Shown piece after piece: positions 43,950 through 57,093 of a DNA stretch of 64,000 bases (position 1 is the stretch's first letter; every line of letters starts with the position of its first letter). Below the pieces are notes generated by a model that saw only the letters and a list, made by a program, of their open reading frames with translations, was not told where the DNA came from and made no database searches. Source of the DNA: Agrocybe praecox (Eukaryota > Basidiomycota > Agaricomycetes > Agaricales > Agrocybaceae). The stretch lies in assembly GCA_964017145.1 (NCBI GenBank), contig OZ024848.1, forward strand, positions 2,926,501-2,990,500, written 5' to 3'. A program made the position numbers and the translations under genes.

Positions 43950-44498
43950 ATTTTAGATATGTCGCTGAGATTCGGAGGGAAGAAAGGATACTACATATAC
44001 CCGGTGGCGATAATTTCTCTTCCGTAAACACTTTTCTTTCCATGCGGAGGGGAAATCTACGTATATCATGTAAGGTAAATCTGATTTAGTGTACTGGCCA
44101 GCTGAATAATAGTCAAATATTTATTTTTTAGTGATATAGAGGCAGATATGCGAATTGCTTGGCCCCTCTGCGTTCGTACATTTTTACAACAAGAGAAACG
44201 AGAAAGTAGGATGAGGATGCTAAGAACCTCGCATGCCTTCAGAGTTTCTTAACGTCTACTCAGATGACCACGTCCTCGAGGTAAAGGTATATACATACAG
44301 GGCATTTTTCTCGTTACACAAGGAGCTGAATAGATTAGCGCAGAAAACTAGTGAGAGAGAATCCTAGGATAGAATCATACTTTTAGACAGAACTGTATCC
44401 CAGCAGATATTAACAATCTATAGATAGATAGCTCATGAACTCAACGGCAAAGAAACGAACGGGTAGATATATAAATGAGTAACATAGCTGATAGCAAA
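43950..44498. other. Convergent intergenic region
   Basis: About 550 bp, AT-rich, between the MINDY stop and the SURF6 stop. Both 3' UTRs; no gene. Confidence 0.6.
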
Positions 44499-45949
44499 CT
44501 ATTTGCTTTTACTATGGGTTGGTTTTTTTCCCTTCCCAAAAGTCTTGCCTTCAAATCCAGGCCTAGACTTCTTAGAACCGCCCTTTGCTTTATCCTTTCT
44601 GCGTTCATTGCGCATAGCAATATTATCGTTACGTTTCTTCTGCTTCGCGGCCATGGAGTTCGCGATATGTTCCTTTTTCTCCTCCCTGTCGCAAAAAAGA
44701 TAAAAGTTATGAGACTCGATGCAGATATATTATTGAAATTTAAATGAGCAACTAACCATGTCTTTTTCGAAGCCTGCTTTTCTTTGTCCTTCCGTTTGGC
44801 AGCTTTCTTCAATCTTGCCTCGTCATCGTGCACTTTGACACCTTCGAGTCTTGCCTCAGCCTTTGCCCACTTTTCCTTCTCCTCGATAGCTTTGCGTTTC
44901 TCTTCCGGTAAAGCCGCTAATTTTTCTTTGCGAGCGGATAATTGTTGCAAGGCCTGTTGTGGATCTGCCGTAGTCCTGAATTTTTGTCCCTTTTTCGCTG
45001 TTCCTTCCAGTGCCGAGTAGGCGACGCTGGTCATTGTCGATTGAGGACCTTCCAACTTGTGATGAGGCATATCAGGAACAAGAAGTTGAGTCTGTTGGAG
45101 TTCGAGAAATCCAAATGTTAATAAACCTCTCGACGTATTCAGGTCAAAAAGGAATACCTTGGTCGTGTTACCCTTATCTCGAGTATCGCCCTTCTCCTTG
45201 TCTTTTCTCTTTCCTTTAGCTTCCTCCTCGCGCCTAATCTTTTCCCTCGTCTCTTTTCTTCTCCTCTCACGCATAGCCGCCCGCTGCCTCCTTCGCTCGT
45301 CGAGAAGATCTTCTCTGCTGCTTGGTTCTCCAGATATGGAGGGCCTACCTCCCCGGCGTAGTTGGGCCATTTTCGTGTGTAATTTCTCTCGGAGACTTTC
45401 AATACCTTGAGGAGTAGGCATGGGCTTCAACTCGGTCTCGCTATCTTCACGCTCTTCTTCAGCCAGGTCCTCCATATCAACGTCAACATCCATTGAAATA
45501 TCATTATCGTCGTCGTCGCTGTCAGATGCGCGACTAGAAGCTTTCCGTTTGCCTTTCGAGTTTTCCTTCTGCTTCAGGTGGTTTTCGTTTTGGATGTCAA
45601 CTATTGACTTGTGGTTTGCGGGATCAAGCTGTGTGGGACGGGTTCGGTTACTTTGGTGGTATAATCAAGAAGAAAATACACACCTTCTCCCGTTTGGCTT
45701 TTTTTGACGCTTCTTTGACAGCCTGCTTTGGAGCCTTCTGCTTTTTGCTATGCTTCTGGTACTTTGAAGCTGCCTAGAGAGATATATAGTTCAAGCACCG
45801 TCTGATCGAGAGTTTTCAGCGACACAGACCTGCTCTTCCGTTTCTTCGTTGACAATATAATATTGAGCGGGTATAAGCTTCAAAAGGGACTCGAAGGTGT
45901 CATTGTGCTTTTCAATGGACGCCCGAAGGACAGACGATGATGTAGGCAT
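44499..45949 (-). CDS. SURF6/Rrp14 ribosome-biogenesis protein
   Basis: Nucleolar protein needed for early 60S and 40S assembly. The N-terminus (IEKHNDTFESLLKLIPAQYY) is the conserved Rrp14 N-terminal motif. A Lys/Ala-rich linker and an acidic patch (SDSDDDDNDISMDVDVDMED) follow, then the SURF6 domain: LREKLHTKMAQLRRGGRP, LDERRRQRAAMRERRRKETR, then SVAYSALEGTAKKGQKFRTT, DPQQALQQLSARKEKLAALP, WAKAEARLEGVKVHDDEARL and NSMAAKQKKRNDNIAMRNER. The end is basic (GKGKKPTHSKSK). About five exons. Its divergent promoter (165 bp, shared with PTPA) carries a telomere-like motif. Confidence 0.92.
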
Positions 45950-46114
45950 TTCCAGGATTTAGTACTAGTAGAATCGCAGAACCAAGACCCAAGACAGGAT
46001 TTCTTCCTATGTTTGCAATCGCAAATTTTAGGGTTAGGGTTAAGCTTACTGAACTCCTACCGTTAAGCGTCCCATCCGTTTCTTACTCTCTGATTTCGTT
46101 ATATTACCGTTCTG
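45950..46114. promoter_or_regulatory. Compact divergent promoter with telomere-like motif
   Basis: 165 bp between SURF6 and PTPA starts. It holds TTTTAGGGTTAGGGTTAAGC at about 46026-46045, two and a half TTAGGG-type units. Similar telo-box motifs occur in plant and some fungal ribosome-related promoters. Confidence 0.6.
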
Positions 46115-47430
46115 ATGACTTTCCAAGTACCTCGAAAGGCCATTCTATCCAAGGAACAACTACAATACTTTCAGGAATCCAAAACGCATAAAGACATTGT
46201 AACCTATATCGAAACTCTTAATGAATCCGTCGTTGGATCAAAGTTAACGGATGAGTGCTCGTCTTCAAAGGTGCATCCAAATATTCCATGTCCAAAGATC
46301 GAAACGTATGAATGATTAGGGCGTTACATCCGTATTAGAATTGCTCGACATTATAGAGAAGATCGCGAAAGAGACGCCACCAGTGGATAACGCAGCATCG
46401 CGATTTGGAAACCCTGCATTTCGGACATTCTATGACAAGGTTTCGGAGGTGAGTATAGGATCGTCTCGTTGAATAAAGTGACTAATATGATATATAAAGA
46501 GGTCCCATTCTTTACACGAAGCTTTATCTGGTCTTCCCGTTGAGAGCATTCCAGAAATATCGGTGTACTTTAATGAAGCATGGGGCAACCGGATAAGAAT
46601 CGACTATGGAAGTGGCATGGAGCTGAACTTTCTGTGTTGGCTGTAAGCGCTCCATATGACTATTAGTTTTGGTTCTGATATCTCCTAGGTTCTGTCTAGA
46701 GCGACTCGGCGTACTTCTGGAGAGCGATCATAAAGCTATCGTTCTCAAGGTGTTTTGGAGGTACATTCAAATTATGAGGGTCCTCCAGTCAACTTATTGG
46801 CTCGAACCTGCTGGATCGCATGGCGTCTGGGGGCTGGATGATTACCACTTCCTGCCTTTCCTCTTTGGGGCTGCGCAATTGCGAGGTGAGATCCAAGTGT
46901 TTCTGCTTCTCTTCTTCTCTTCATACCGGGCCTTTTCAGGGCACAAGTACATTAAACCCAAGGCGATCCACGACGCAGAAATCGTTGAGGAGTATTCTCA
47001 GCACTACATGTACTTTGCTTGCATCGCCTTCATTAATTCGATCAAGACCGCCTCTCTGCGATGGCACTCGCCAATGCTCGACGATATCTCTGCTGTTAAG
47101 ACGTGGGACAAGGTTAATTCTGGGATGATCAAGATGTATCTTGCAGAGGTGCTCGGGAAGCTTCCTGTCATCCAACACTTTTTGTTCGGATCTATCTTGA
47201 CGTACGATGGTCCAGAATTCCCCAAGACTGACGCATCTGAGGACGATGCTCATCGGGGCCATGCACATGCACATCCCGATCTTGGAGGGGCAGGTCAGAG
47301 AGAAGTTGGCTGGGGCGACTGCTGTGGTATTCCGGTCCCCTCTGTATTTGCGAGTGCTGCGAATGCAAAGACAGCGGAGCCTGGCTTCAAAGTGGCTGGA
47401 CCTGGTATACGCCCTGTACCTTTTGATTAA
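46115..47430 (+). CDS. Serine/threonine-protein phosphatase 2A activator (PTPA/Rrd type)
   Basis: Peptidyl-prolyl isomerase-like activator that helps load active-site metals into PP2A-type phosphatases. The start is the ATG at 46115 (MTFQVPRKAILSKEQLQYF). Landmarks: PAFRTFYDKVSE, YFNEAWGNRIRIDYGSGMEL, NFLCWLFCLERLGVL, STYWLEPAGSHGVWGLDDYH, FLPFLFGAAQLRGHKYIKPK and VNSGMIKMYLAEVLGKLPVI with QHFLFGSIL. The tail has a His-rich patch (HRGHAHAHPDLGG) and WGDCCGIPVPSVFA. Five exons with introns at about 46271, 46449, 46641 and 46887. The DYGSGME and GVWGLDD blocks are the PTPA signature. Confidence 0.94.
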
Positions 47431-47581
47431 ATTGAACCTTCACAGCAGAAAGATTTCAACATTACAAGACAGTATTGATTTAACTACCACTAGGAGGATG
47501 CATATCTTAAACATTATTGTCGTTCAAGATAGTATACAGAAGCCATATGAATAAATAAAAAAAGAACAAACATCTTGTATG

Positions 47582-49198
47582 CTAAATTCTTTGTCTCGCT
47601 CTGAACATTCTCTCTTCCAGACGAATGGATTGATACATTTGGATCATTTCGTGGACCTGCACCCACCGATCCTCGTCATGGTTCTCATAAGGCATAACCG
47701 ACCTTAATTTGGGGAAACAATAATCAATATGCCTCGCCAGATGCAAGAGAGTCCTCAGATCCCAAGGGTCATCTGCAGTGGCGATTGTCAGCTGTTGCAA
47801 TTCATGGACCGGCTCTAGAGGAAATCCAGGAGAAACAAAAGGTGTGGGGTCATTGGTATCGAGGGGTATGCGTAAATTGCGAAGCTTAGGAGAGAGTACC
47901 GCGAGGAGGCGTAGTGCAGCAATTGTAGGTCGCGAATGTGTAGGACCAATATATGGCAAGTAAAGCGTTATCAATTCCGGCCAAGCTCTGGCGAAGCCTG
48001 CGACGATTTCATCATTTAGCTCCATTGAATAACCTTCCAGGCGCAGATAGGTCAGCTTGCGAAGGGGTATCAGCGGAGCGAGCACGGCTACGCTCAGTTC
48101 TTCCGCTTCGTCGCCGCTGACATTTTGATGCACTAGAGCGATACGGCGAAGAGTGTCTTTCCAACGTGCCACTATTTCTTCCAAGAATTGTCTCTTGTCG
48201 AAGAGAGGAGTGCTGCGTGAAGCAATCACGAGTTCTTTGAGATGAGGTGTCGATATGTGGGACAACAATTCCTTGGTAAATTGCATGGGCGCATTGATCA
48301 TTAACCCTCTCAGGTCTTTAAGGCCTATGTCGGTGTCAATCACCGTGACCGGAGAATTTGTAAAATCAAGACCGAGCTCAAGCAGCCAAGGGAGTGCTCC
48401 AATTTGTTCGACGACGTCCATGGTCAATGCTTCGCCCATTCCAGTCAACGTCAGCTCTCGTAGATTATCGAACTTGATAGCCAGTCCAACCGTATCTCTT
48501 GTCAAGCCTCTTCCGCGGAGTGCGATTTTCTCCATTTGCGCTCCATCTGACAGCAGGGTATGTAGTACCGTTCCGCATAGCTTATCCTCCATATTCGAGA
48601 TATCTCCGAGTTCTATGCTCTGTAGTGACGAGGAAAGAAAGAGGCAGATTCCCGACACGAGAAAGTTGTCCTGGCTAGTAGAAGGACAGTATAAATGCCG
48701 TAGAAAAGGTAGCATCGGCGTTGAGCGTAGTTGAGCCAGGCGAAAATACACATGCATTGCGATATCGAGTTCTGGTGGATCGCGCGCATAGCAAAACCTT
48801 CGTACTCGCCCTGCATACATATCGAAACGCGCCCAATCTTCTGGCGATATCGAACCTCGCAGAACCTGCAAAAATAATCAGAATAAATCGTTCAATCTGT
48901 ACGGTATCTGCGTTCTCACATATGTGCCATCGCTTTGAACGAATGCAGGGAGAATCTTGAGCAGAGGAAAGAGCGAGTCCAACGACCTCCATAACCTATT
49001 CAACGCAGGTTCGACGAAAGCCTTGCACGTCAAGACGACCGACAACAAGTCTCTACGGCTCAAAGTAACATTCATAGAATGCGTAAAATCGTCGTCGTAT
49101 GCTAGTTGTTCGCATATGTCTTCCAGAATATCTGGGTTACTATGAAAGGGGGGTTGCGCGCTGCCGCTATCATCCTCGACCGACTCCTGTATATTCAT
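47582..49198 (-). CDS. F-box-like/leucine-rich protein
   Basis: Large agaric family of putative SCF adaptors. Two exons: an N-terminal one (MNIQESVEDDSGS...) with an F-box-like LSRRDLLSVVLTCKAFVEPA followed by LNRLWRSLDSLFPLLKILP, and a long second exon after a 56-nt intron ending at about 48869. The second exon has the conserved YAGRVRRF motif and leucine-rich repeats (LRELTLTGMGEAL, LKELVIASRSTPL, LTYLRLEGYSMELND, LITLYLPYIGPTHS, LRNLRIPLDTNDPTP). Targets unknown. The reading frame remains open upstream to an ATG at 49360 (54 extra residues, rich in Lys/Arg/Ser), so the start is uncertain. It is convergent with PTPA. Confidence 0.82.
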
Positions 49199-49360
49199 CT
49201 GATTTGTTTTCCCTACAGATACAGCAGTGAAATCTGGCTCAAACTCACTGTAAAAGTTCAAATGACCGGGTCGATGCACGGAACTAAGAGTGCGTGATGA
49301 TTCTCGGGGATATTTGCGGACGCCAACCTTTGCCGAGCACCGCTTTTTGACGGACTTCAA

Positions 49361-50867
49361 AGATGCTTTTTGTGAATTTGAATTAGAGAGACGGATATGT
49401 TTATGTTTGTAACTCTCGTACCTGCTATCGTAACTTACGAAAGAGAGATCTAGAAAGAAGTAGCGCAGGGAAAAAATATGATAACATTTGGCATGCTCGT
49501 TTAATCAGTAACGTCTCAATTCTTTGAAGGTTGTACATAGTATACGATTTTACTACTCATATATTTGATCAATTAGGCCTAATCTCAACGCTATTTGAAA
49601 ACACAAACCCTTCTGTATTGAATTACCCCAACCAAAGTTCAATTTCCCCCGTCTTGATTGAGTAGGTGTCATCTCTACCCTCAGCGACGCTGTAGATTAG
49701 TAAAGACTCGCTAACATGACCCAGATTGTGCCGAGTACTACATATTAATTATTCTTATTGAGATGATGGGTAAAGGACATACAAAAGTATAAGGCGTGAT
49801 TCCAGAGGCCAATTTATCATTTATTTGCATTGAGGCACTGCCCCCCGAAGTAGAATATGCCAGGAAACCCAAGGAGAATTGAAGGAGAATCCACCAATTT
49901 CCGATTCCAGTTTTTGAGCTTCATTGAGGATTAACCCTATGGAGAGGAAAAAATGCCGAGAACCAAGAGAGGCACATGCAAAGTGGAAAGTCAGCCATGT
50001 TCAGAGAGCAGTGCAACGAAAACCTGGGAGCCGTCGAGTTTATTGAACCTGAGACTTGCACGTTGCTCTGCCGTGCAAAGAGTGAAACAGCACAGCAGGG
50101 GACTTCACACAACCAAATAAAGCGAGTCGCGCGTGGCTTCTATGCGCAGCATTCGTTGACGGAACGTGTCGGAGCATTTGGTCTATTTTTGAGGCCCAAA
50201 ACCAGAAAGATGCGATCCGCGAGCAAATTCGAGTGTAGAAAACAATTTAATTTTAGATAAAGGACACCCTCTGGTGTTCTTTACGCTGGGAACGTTCATG
50301 GATATCTCTGGAAGAAATTCGGCGTTAAGAACAATAAAGTCTTTGTTTTATAAATTATGGAGCGGAGATTTGAAAAAGAGGACTTACAAGAACTTGCAAG
50401 ACTTCTGCAGTCCGGAGCGGTCTGTATCCAGGCTATCCTGGACATAGGTTAACATTCGGCTGAGTAAGATCATAATGTAACCAAGCCGGACGTCAGTCGT
50501 AATGAGAAGGTTGTACTAGAACCCGGTTGACTAAAGGTAAAAACCAAGTAAAAACAAACTCGGAATAGCCAAGAAAAATGTTCAGAGAGCCGCCAGCAGC
50601 TAGGAGTGGAATTTTATAGAGTCCAGGGCCTATCAAATCACTGGAACCTTGTGGTTGAGAAATAACGGGGATTTGTGGCCACATTTTCCCACTTTGCACA
50701 GGTTAGGCTGGTTTATGTGCGGCAGAGGCACGTGGGAAATTGGTAACACTACTTTCTTACACCACGACAACGACGACGACTGCCCCTCTTTCTTTTCCTT
50801 TTCTTTCAAATCCCCTCACCAAAAGGCTCTTCGAGCGGTCTTAGGTGCCCGCTCACCTTCTTTCGCG
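49361..50867. promoter_or_regulatory. Long upstream region of the chitin synthase gene
   Basis: About 1.5 kb between the divergent F-box-like gene and the chitin synthase. No gene that I can support. The last about 120 bp are C/T-rich (CCCCTCTTTCTTTTCCTTTT), usual for a strong fungal transcription start region. Confidence 0.45.
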
Positions 50868-53800
50868 ATGAATAGGCAATCATCGGGCAACATGAGTGCC
50901 CACCAACGCCTGGAGGCAGCCACGAACCTCTCAAAGCTTTCCCCCGTTTCTGACGACATCATCGTTGCTTGCATTCGAGAACGGTTTATGACAGATACCA
51001 TCTATACCAGCATTGGATCCTCAGGACTCGTAGCACTCAACCCCCACAAATACGTCTCTTCCAACGCAGATTCAATTTTACACAAATACGCTGCTGAATA
51101 CCGGGATTCCTCCGACAACAAAGAACCCCTTCCACCACACATCTTCCAACTTGCCAATAATGCCTACTATCACATGCGGAGGACGACCCAGGACCAGTGC
51201 ATCGTGTTTAGGTATGATTGTTCTATTCCATTTACTACCAAAAGCCTCACCCTTTCACAGTGGAGAAACCGGAAGCGGGAAGTCGGAGAACCGAAGATTA
51301 GCAATTAAATCACTGCTGGAGCTTAGTGTCAGTAACCCGGGCAAGAAGGGATCAAAACTTGCTAACCAACTACCTGCCTCTGAATTCGTCCTCGAAAGCT
51401 TTGGCAATGCTCGCACTCTTTTCAATCCAAACGCCTCTCGGTTCGGAAAATACACCGAACTTCAATTCTCGGAAAGGGGTCGACTTTCAGGTGTGAAAAC
51501 ATTGGATTACTACTTGGAGAGGAATAGGATTTCGTCACTGCCCTCAGGCGAGCGTAACTTCCACATATTTTACTACATCGTTGCGGGAGCATCACCGGAA
51601 GAGCGACAGCACCTGCACCTTCTGGAAAAAACGACGTACCGTTACTTGGGCCAGCGTGGGACACCTGCTACCCGGTTAAACGGAGGACGTGATGATGATG
51701 GTCTGCGATTCGATCAACTCAAAATAGCACTCAAGACCATCGGCTTTTCGAAACGTCACGTAGCTCAAACTTGCCAGCTCGTCGCCGCCATCCTCCATTT
51801 GGGTAACCTAGAATTTATCATAGATCGCCACCGTAACGAAGACGCCGCTGTCGTACGCAACACAGACCTACTAGAGATAGTTGCAGACTTTTTGGGAATC
51901 CAACCATCCGCTCTAGAATCCGCTCTTTCATACAAGACCAAATTTGTCAAAAAGGAGCTGTGTACGGTCTTCCTCGACCCAGATGGTGCTTCCGACAACA
52001 GAGATGATCTCGCTAAGACGCTCTATTCACTACTCTTCGCCTGGTTGAACGAGCACATCAACCAGCGCCTCTGCAAAGATGATTTCAGCACATTCATCGG
52101 CCTCTTTGATTTGCCAGGACCACAGAACAGCGGCAGCCGCCCCAACTCCTTGGACCAATTTTGTATCAACTTTGCCAATGAGCGTCTCCAGAATTGGATT
52201 CAACACACTCTTTTCGAGAAACATGTCAATGAATACAACATGGAGGGCATTGCACGTTTCGTGCCTCAAGTTCCACATTTCGAGAACACAGAATGCGTCA
52301 GGTTGTTGCAAAACAACCCCGGTGGTCTCATTCACATTATGGATGATCAAGCTCGTCGACAACCCAAGAAGACTGATCATACCATGGTGGAGGCATTCAC
52401 GAAGCGTTGGGGTAACCATTCATCTTTCAAACCTGGTACTGTTGACAGGTCTGGGTTCCCGTCGTTCACCGTCAATCATTATAATGGACCCGTTACTTAC
52501 TCAGCCGAGGGATTCCTTGACCGTAACTTGGATGCCATCAACCCCGACTTCATCTCCCTACTGCGAGGTGCTGCCGACGGTCACGAAGGGTCCGGTTCCA
52601 TCAATCCTTTCGTCAAAGGACTTTTCTCTGCCAAAGCCATCGCAACACAAGCCCATCCACGGAATGAAGACACCATTGTTGCAGCTCAGCAGGCTGTCAA
52701 ACCAATGCGTGCTCCTTCGACAAGAAGGAAGAATACTGTCAAGCGTCTACCTGCCGTCAAGGAAAATGCCGATATCGAAGAGAAAGACCGAGATGAGGAT
52801 GAAACCGCTGCTGGCGGCGGCGGCCAAATCACTTCGTCGAGTCCAGGTGTAGCTGGCGAGTTCAAGGCAGCTCTGGATACCCTATTTGAAACAATCGAGG
52901 AGACCCAACCTTGGTATGTTTTCTGCATCAACCCCAACGACTCGCAACTGCCCAACCAACTGGAAGGCAGGAGTGTCAAGGGTCAAGTAAAGGCTGTGGG
53001 TTTAACGGAAATTGCCAAACGATGCGTCAATATCTTCGAGATCGGTATGACCCCCGAGGAGTTCTGCGAACGTTACAAGGAAGGTTTGCAAGCAGGAGGC
53101 GTCACAGAAGGCAATGAAAGAGAAGTAATTGCGCAAGCAAGGACTGCGTTCGGGCTGGGTGAAAAGGATCTTGTACTTGGAACACATAAAGTGAGTCTCT
53201 TTCCAGTTTAGCAGCGTCACATTTCTCTTAGATCATTTCTTTAGGTCTTCTTGTCTCAAGCAGCGTTCCATAAGTTTGAAGATCAACTTCGCTCTCGTGA
53301 TATGGACGAGCAGAAGAGGGATCGCCTGAGGGACGCTGAGGCGGAAGCTGGCCTTGATCCTCGGGGACTCCAGGATCCTTATGCTCCTTACCGTTCGCCC
53401 CATGAAGAGGTGGATGGAGCTTGGTCTAACAATTACTCTGACGCCTATGCCAATTCCAACCAGGCTCTTCCTCTCGTAGCCAATGCTTCCCCATTCCAGA
53501 GAGCTGATCTTTATGAAGATGATTACGAAGAGAACAAATCTGTACGCAGTGACGACTTCGATGCACGCAGCAAGTTCACCAGCCAGCGGGATGATTCTAT
53601 GTCCCACTTCGGTTCCGAGTCTTATGCGCCTTCACGCAACATGTTCCAGAATACTGACAAGAGAGGCTTAATGGAAAAGGAGGCACTTCCCGGAGAAATC
53701 CAGGAAGGCGAGACGACCGAGGTGCTTAAAGAAAGCTCTGCCCGCCGTCGCTGGGTAGCTTTGTGTTGGATCCTTACATGGTGGATTCCATCGCCTTTCT

Positions 53801-56800
53801 TGACTTATATTGGCAGGATGAAGCGCATGGACGTCCGTCAAGCATGGCGCGAAAAATTCGCTCTTAACATGATTATCTGGTTCGTCTGTGCTATTGCCGT
53901 CTTTATTATTGCAGTTCTCGGTGTTGTCATTTGTCCCACGGAACACGTCTTCAACTCACAGGAATTAGCCTCACATTCTCTCGCTTTGAATCCCAATAAC
54001 GTTTATACCTCTATTCGCGGAGAAGTTTTCGACCTGACTTCAGTTGCACAAACACATAGTCGCATCGTTACCGTCGTCCCTGAGAAATCAATCTTGAAAT
54101 ACGGTGGAGAGTCCGCAGATTCTATCTTCCCTGTCCAGGTAAGTTCCACCTTCTCTCCCTTGGAGCTTTGTTTTGACTTCGTGGTGTAGGTCAGCGCACT
54201 TTGCAACGGCATTACAGGAACAGTCAGCCCCTATGTTGTCTTGGACTCCAAGAACAACACGGATGTCAATGCTCAATACCACGACTTCCGCGCATTCACG
54301 AATGACTCTCGTCCTGACTGGTATTTCGAGCGAATGGTCGAAATGAGGTATCAAGCGCGTGTTGGGTTTTTCGGAATGACCCCTAAAGAAATCAGGAATC
54401 TGGCGACTACTGGTCATTCAGTCGCTATATACAATGGGCTTATTTATGACGTCACCACCTACCTGAGCAGTCCACCTGCCATTCAAACCCCTGATGGAAC
54501 CCAAGCCCCAGCAGGCACGAGTGCTGATTTCATGTCTGGCGACGTGTTGAGCTTGTTCAAGTTCAATGCAGGCCAAGATATCACAAAGAGGTTGGATTCT
54601 CTCCAAATTGATAAGGCCGTCTTGGCTCGCCAGAAAGTCTGTCTCCGCAACTTATTCTTGGTCGGCAAAGTCGATAATCGACAATCCCCTCAATGTCTTT
54701 TTGCCCAATATATTCTACTCGTGTTGTCCCTGATCATGGTGGCTATCATCGGTTTTAAATTCTTGGCATCCATCAACTTTGGTGCAGCTCGCGCTCCTGA
54801 GGACCACGACAAGTTCGTTATTTGCCAGGTGCCTTGTTATACTGAAGGTGATAGCTCGCTGCGCAAGACCATTGACTCCCTCGCTCAATTGAAGTATGAC
54901 GACAAGCGTAAACTCATCGTCGTCATTTGCGATGGTATGATTGTCGGTTCTGGGAACGATCGACCTACGCCCCGCATCGTGCTTGACATCCTTGGTGCTG
55001 ATCCTAACTTGGACCCAGAACCTCTTAGTTTCATGTCTCTCGGCGAGGGTGCTAAACAACATAACATGGGCAAGGTTTATTCCGGTCTTTACGAGTGTTC
55101 TGGACACGTCGTTCCCTATTTGGTCATTGTCAAGCTTGGAAAGCCCACCGAGCGCTCTCGTCCTGGTAATCGTGGTAAACGTGATTCGCAGCTGCTGCTT
55201 ATGCATTTTTTGAACAAAGTATGTCTTCAAAGATTTGGATTTTTTTGATCATTTTCTGACGTTCTCGATAGGTGCACTTCAATTCCCCGATGAACCCTCT
55301 AGAGCTCGAAATGTACCATCAGATCAAGAATGTCATCGGGGTCAACCCGTCTTTCTATGAATATCTTTTCATGGTGGATGCCGATACTACTGTCGAACCT
55401 CTTTCTGTCAATCGTTTGATTTCTGCGTATGTCAGCGTGTTTTCTCTCCCCAAATTCTCGCTAATCCCGATGTATAGTATGATCCATGACAAGAAACTTC
55501 TGGGATGCTGTGGAGAGACAGAGTTGTCCAATGCCAAGCAGTCGCTCATTACCATGATGCAGGTATGCATTGTTACAAGTCACGGTGGTTGAAATTCCTC
55601 CTTATTAACGTAACAATTCTAGGTTTACGAGTACTTCATCTCTCATCATATGGCCAAGGCTTTCGAAAGTTTGTTTGGTTCGGTCACTTGTTTACCTGGT
55701 TGTTTCACTCTTTATCGACTACGGACGGCCGACACACACAAGCCTTTGCTAATTTCCAACCAACTTATCACGGACTACTCTGAGAATCGCGTCGATACCT
55801 TGCACATGAAGAACCTTCTCCACCTTGGTGAAGATCGATACCTAACCACCCTCCTTCTCAAGCATTTCCCTCGCTTCAAGACGCAGTTCATTCGTGACGC
55901 GCATGCGTACACGGTAGCACCCGATGACTGGACTGTCTTGTTGTCGCAACGTCGTCGTTGGATTAACTCGACCGTTCACAATCTTGGAGAACTTGTCTTC
56001 TTGGAGCAACTGTGTGGTTTCTGTTGTTTCTCCATGCGTTTCGTAGTTATGATCGATCTCATCTCCACGCTCATTCAGCCTGTCACTGTCGCATACGTAG
56101 GTGTTCTGACTTATATCTGTTGATATTAGTTGTTCACATTTTTCTTAGATTGTCTACCTGATCTACTTGGTGGCCGCCTTGGGCAAATCCATCCCGACCC
56201 TGTCGTTGATTATGATCGCAGCCATCTATGGTCTACAAGCCCTGGTGTTCATCATGAGGCGTAAATGGGACATGGTTGGGTGGATGTTGTTTTATATCCT
56301 TGCCATTCCCGTCTTCTCGTTCCTACTGCCCCTGTATTCGTTCTGGAAGATGGACGACTTCTCATGGGGTCAAACGCGTGTTGTGTTGGGAGAATCTGGC
56401 AAGAAGATTATCGTTCACGTGAGTATCAGGTTATTCCGTGGCCTGGTCGACTTTTCTAATCTTTCTGTAGGATGAAGGCAAATTCGATCCTCGATCTATT
56501 CCTCTGAAATCATGGAGTGACTACGTAAGCCAATCCAACGCGTAAATACGTGACCTATTCTTAACCATTGATTACAGGAGAATGAACTTTGGGACAAGGA
56601 GTCAAACCATAGCATAGGATCTTGGGTGCCTCCAGTCAAGGCCAAGAATGAAGGCTATGCTGAATCCCGAACGGCATCTTTGTATGGTCGGGAGACATAC
56701 TACGAACCCCGCAGTTTCTCTCCTGCACCTTCTCAACACGGGATGTATCCTCCTCCCGGGTATCAATCTGGCAGAAATACACCCCTGTCACCGTTTAATG

Positions 56801-57093
56801 CAGCTCATGAAACAGCGCTACTGCAACCAACACCATCACGTCCCATCACAAATTACTTGGACATGCCCATTCCTAGGACACATAGTCCTGAGGACGCCGA
56901 TCTTCTTGGAGGTGGTCCAACGAATGCTGACCTGGACAGAGCTGTGCAAGATGTTCTGCGGTCTGCGGATCTCAATTCAATCACCAAGCGTGAAATCCGC
57001 CGGCAGCTTGAAGCACAGTTCGGCATGGACCTAACATCCCGCAAGGCGACTATAAACACATCTATTGACAGGATCCTTCTTAATCAAACGTAG
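50868..57093 (+). CDS. Chitin synthase with N-terminal myosin motor-like domain (class V type)
   Basis: Membrane glycosyltransferase (GT2) that makes cell-wall chitin from UDP-GlcNAc, fused to a myosin-like motor that guides exocytosis at hyphal tips. 1916 aa in ten exons: 50868-51211, 51261-53190, 53245-54138, 54190-55218, 55272-55426, 55478-55562, 55623-56096, 56149-56418, 56471-56524 and 56578-57093. The motor covers about residues 20-760, with P-loop GETGSGKSE at 116-124 and the ANLDAIN-like [12 protein letters not shown]. Two helices ([36 protein letters not shown]) precede a cytochrome-b5-like part ([20 protein letters not shown]). The catalytic region has [31 protein letters not shown], the EDRYL motif and QRRRW (1588-1592). 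Terminal helices and a DEK_C-like domain ([20 protein letters not shown]) end the protein. Start: first ATG after the C/T tract. Confidence 0.95.

Noticed and set aside
4633..49198. A possible ubiquitin/SUMO gene cluster (AMSH, F-box proteins, RING E3, CSN1, MINDY)
   Set aside because: The genes are spread over 45 kb among unrelated housekeeping genes with separate promoters; no sign of co-regulation beyond one divergent pair.
49199..49360. N-terminal extension of the F-box-like protein (54 residues before the ATG at 49198)
   Set aside because: The extension is low-complexity and basic, and F-box-like proteins of this family usually start near the F-box; kept as an alternative start only.
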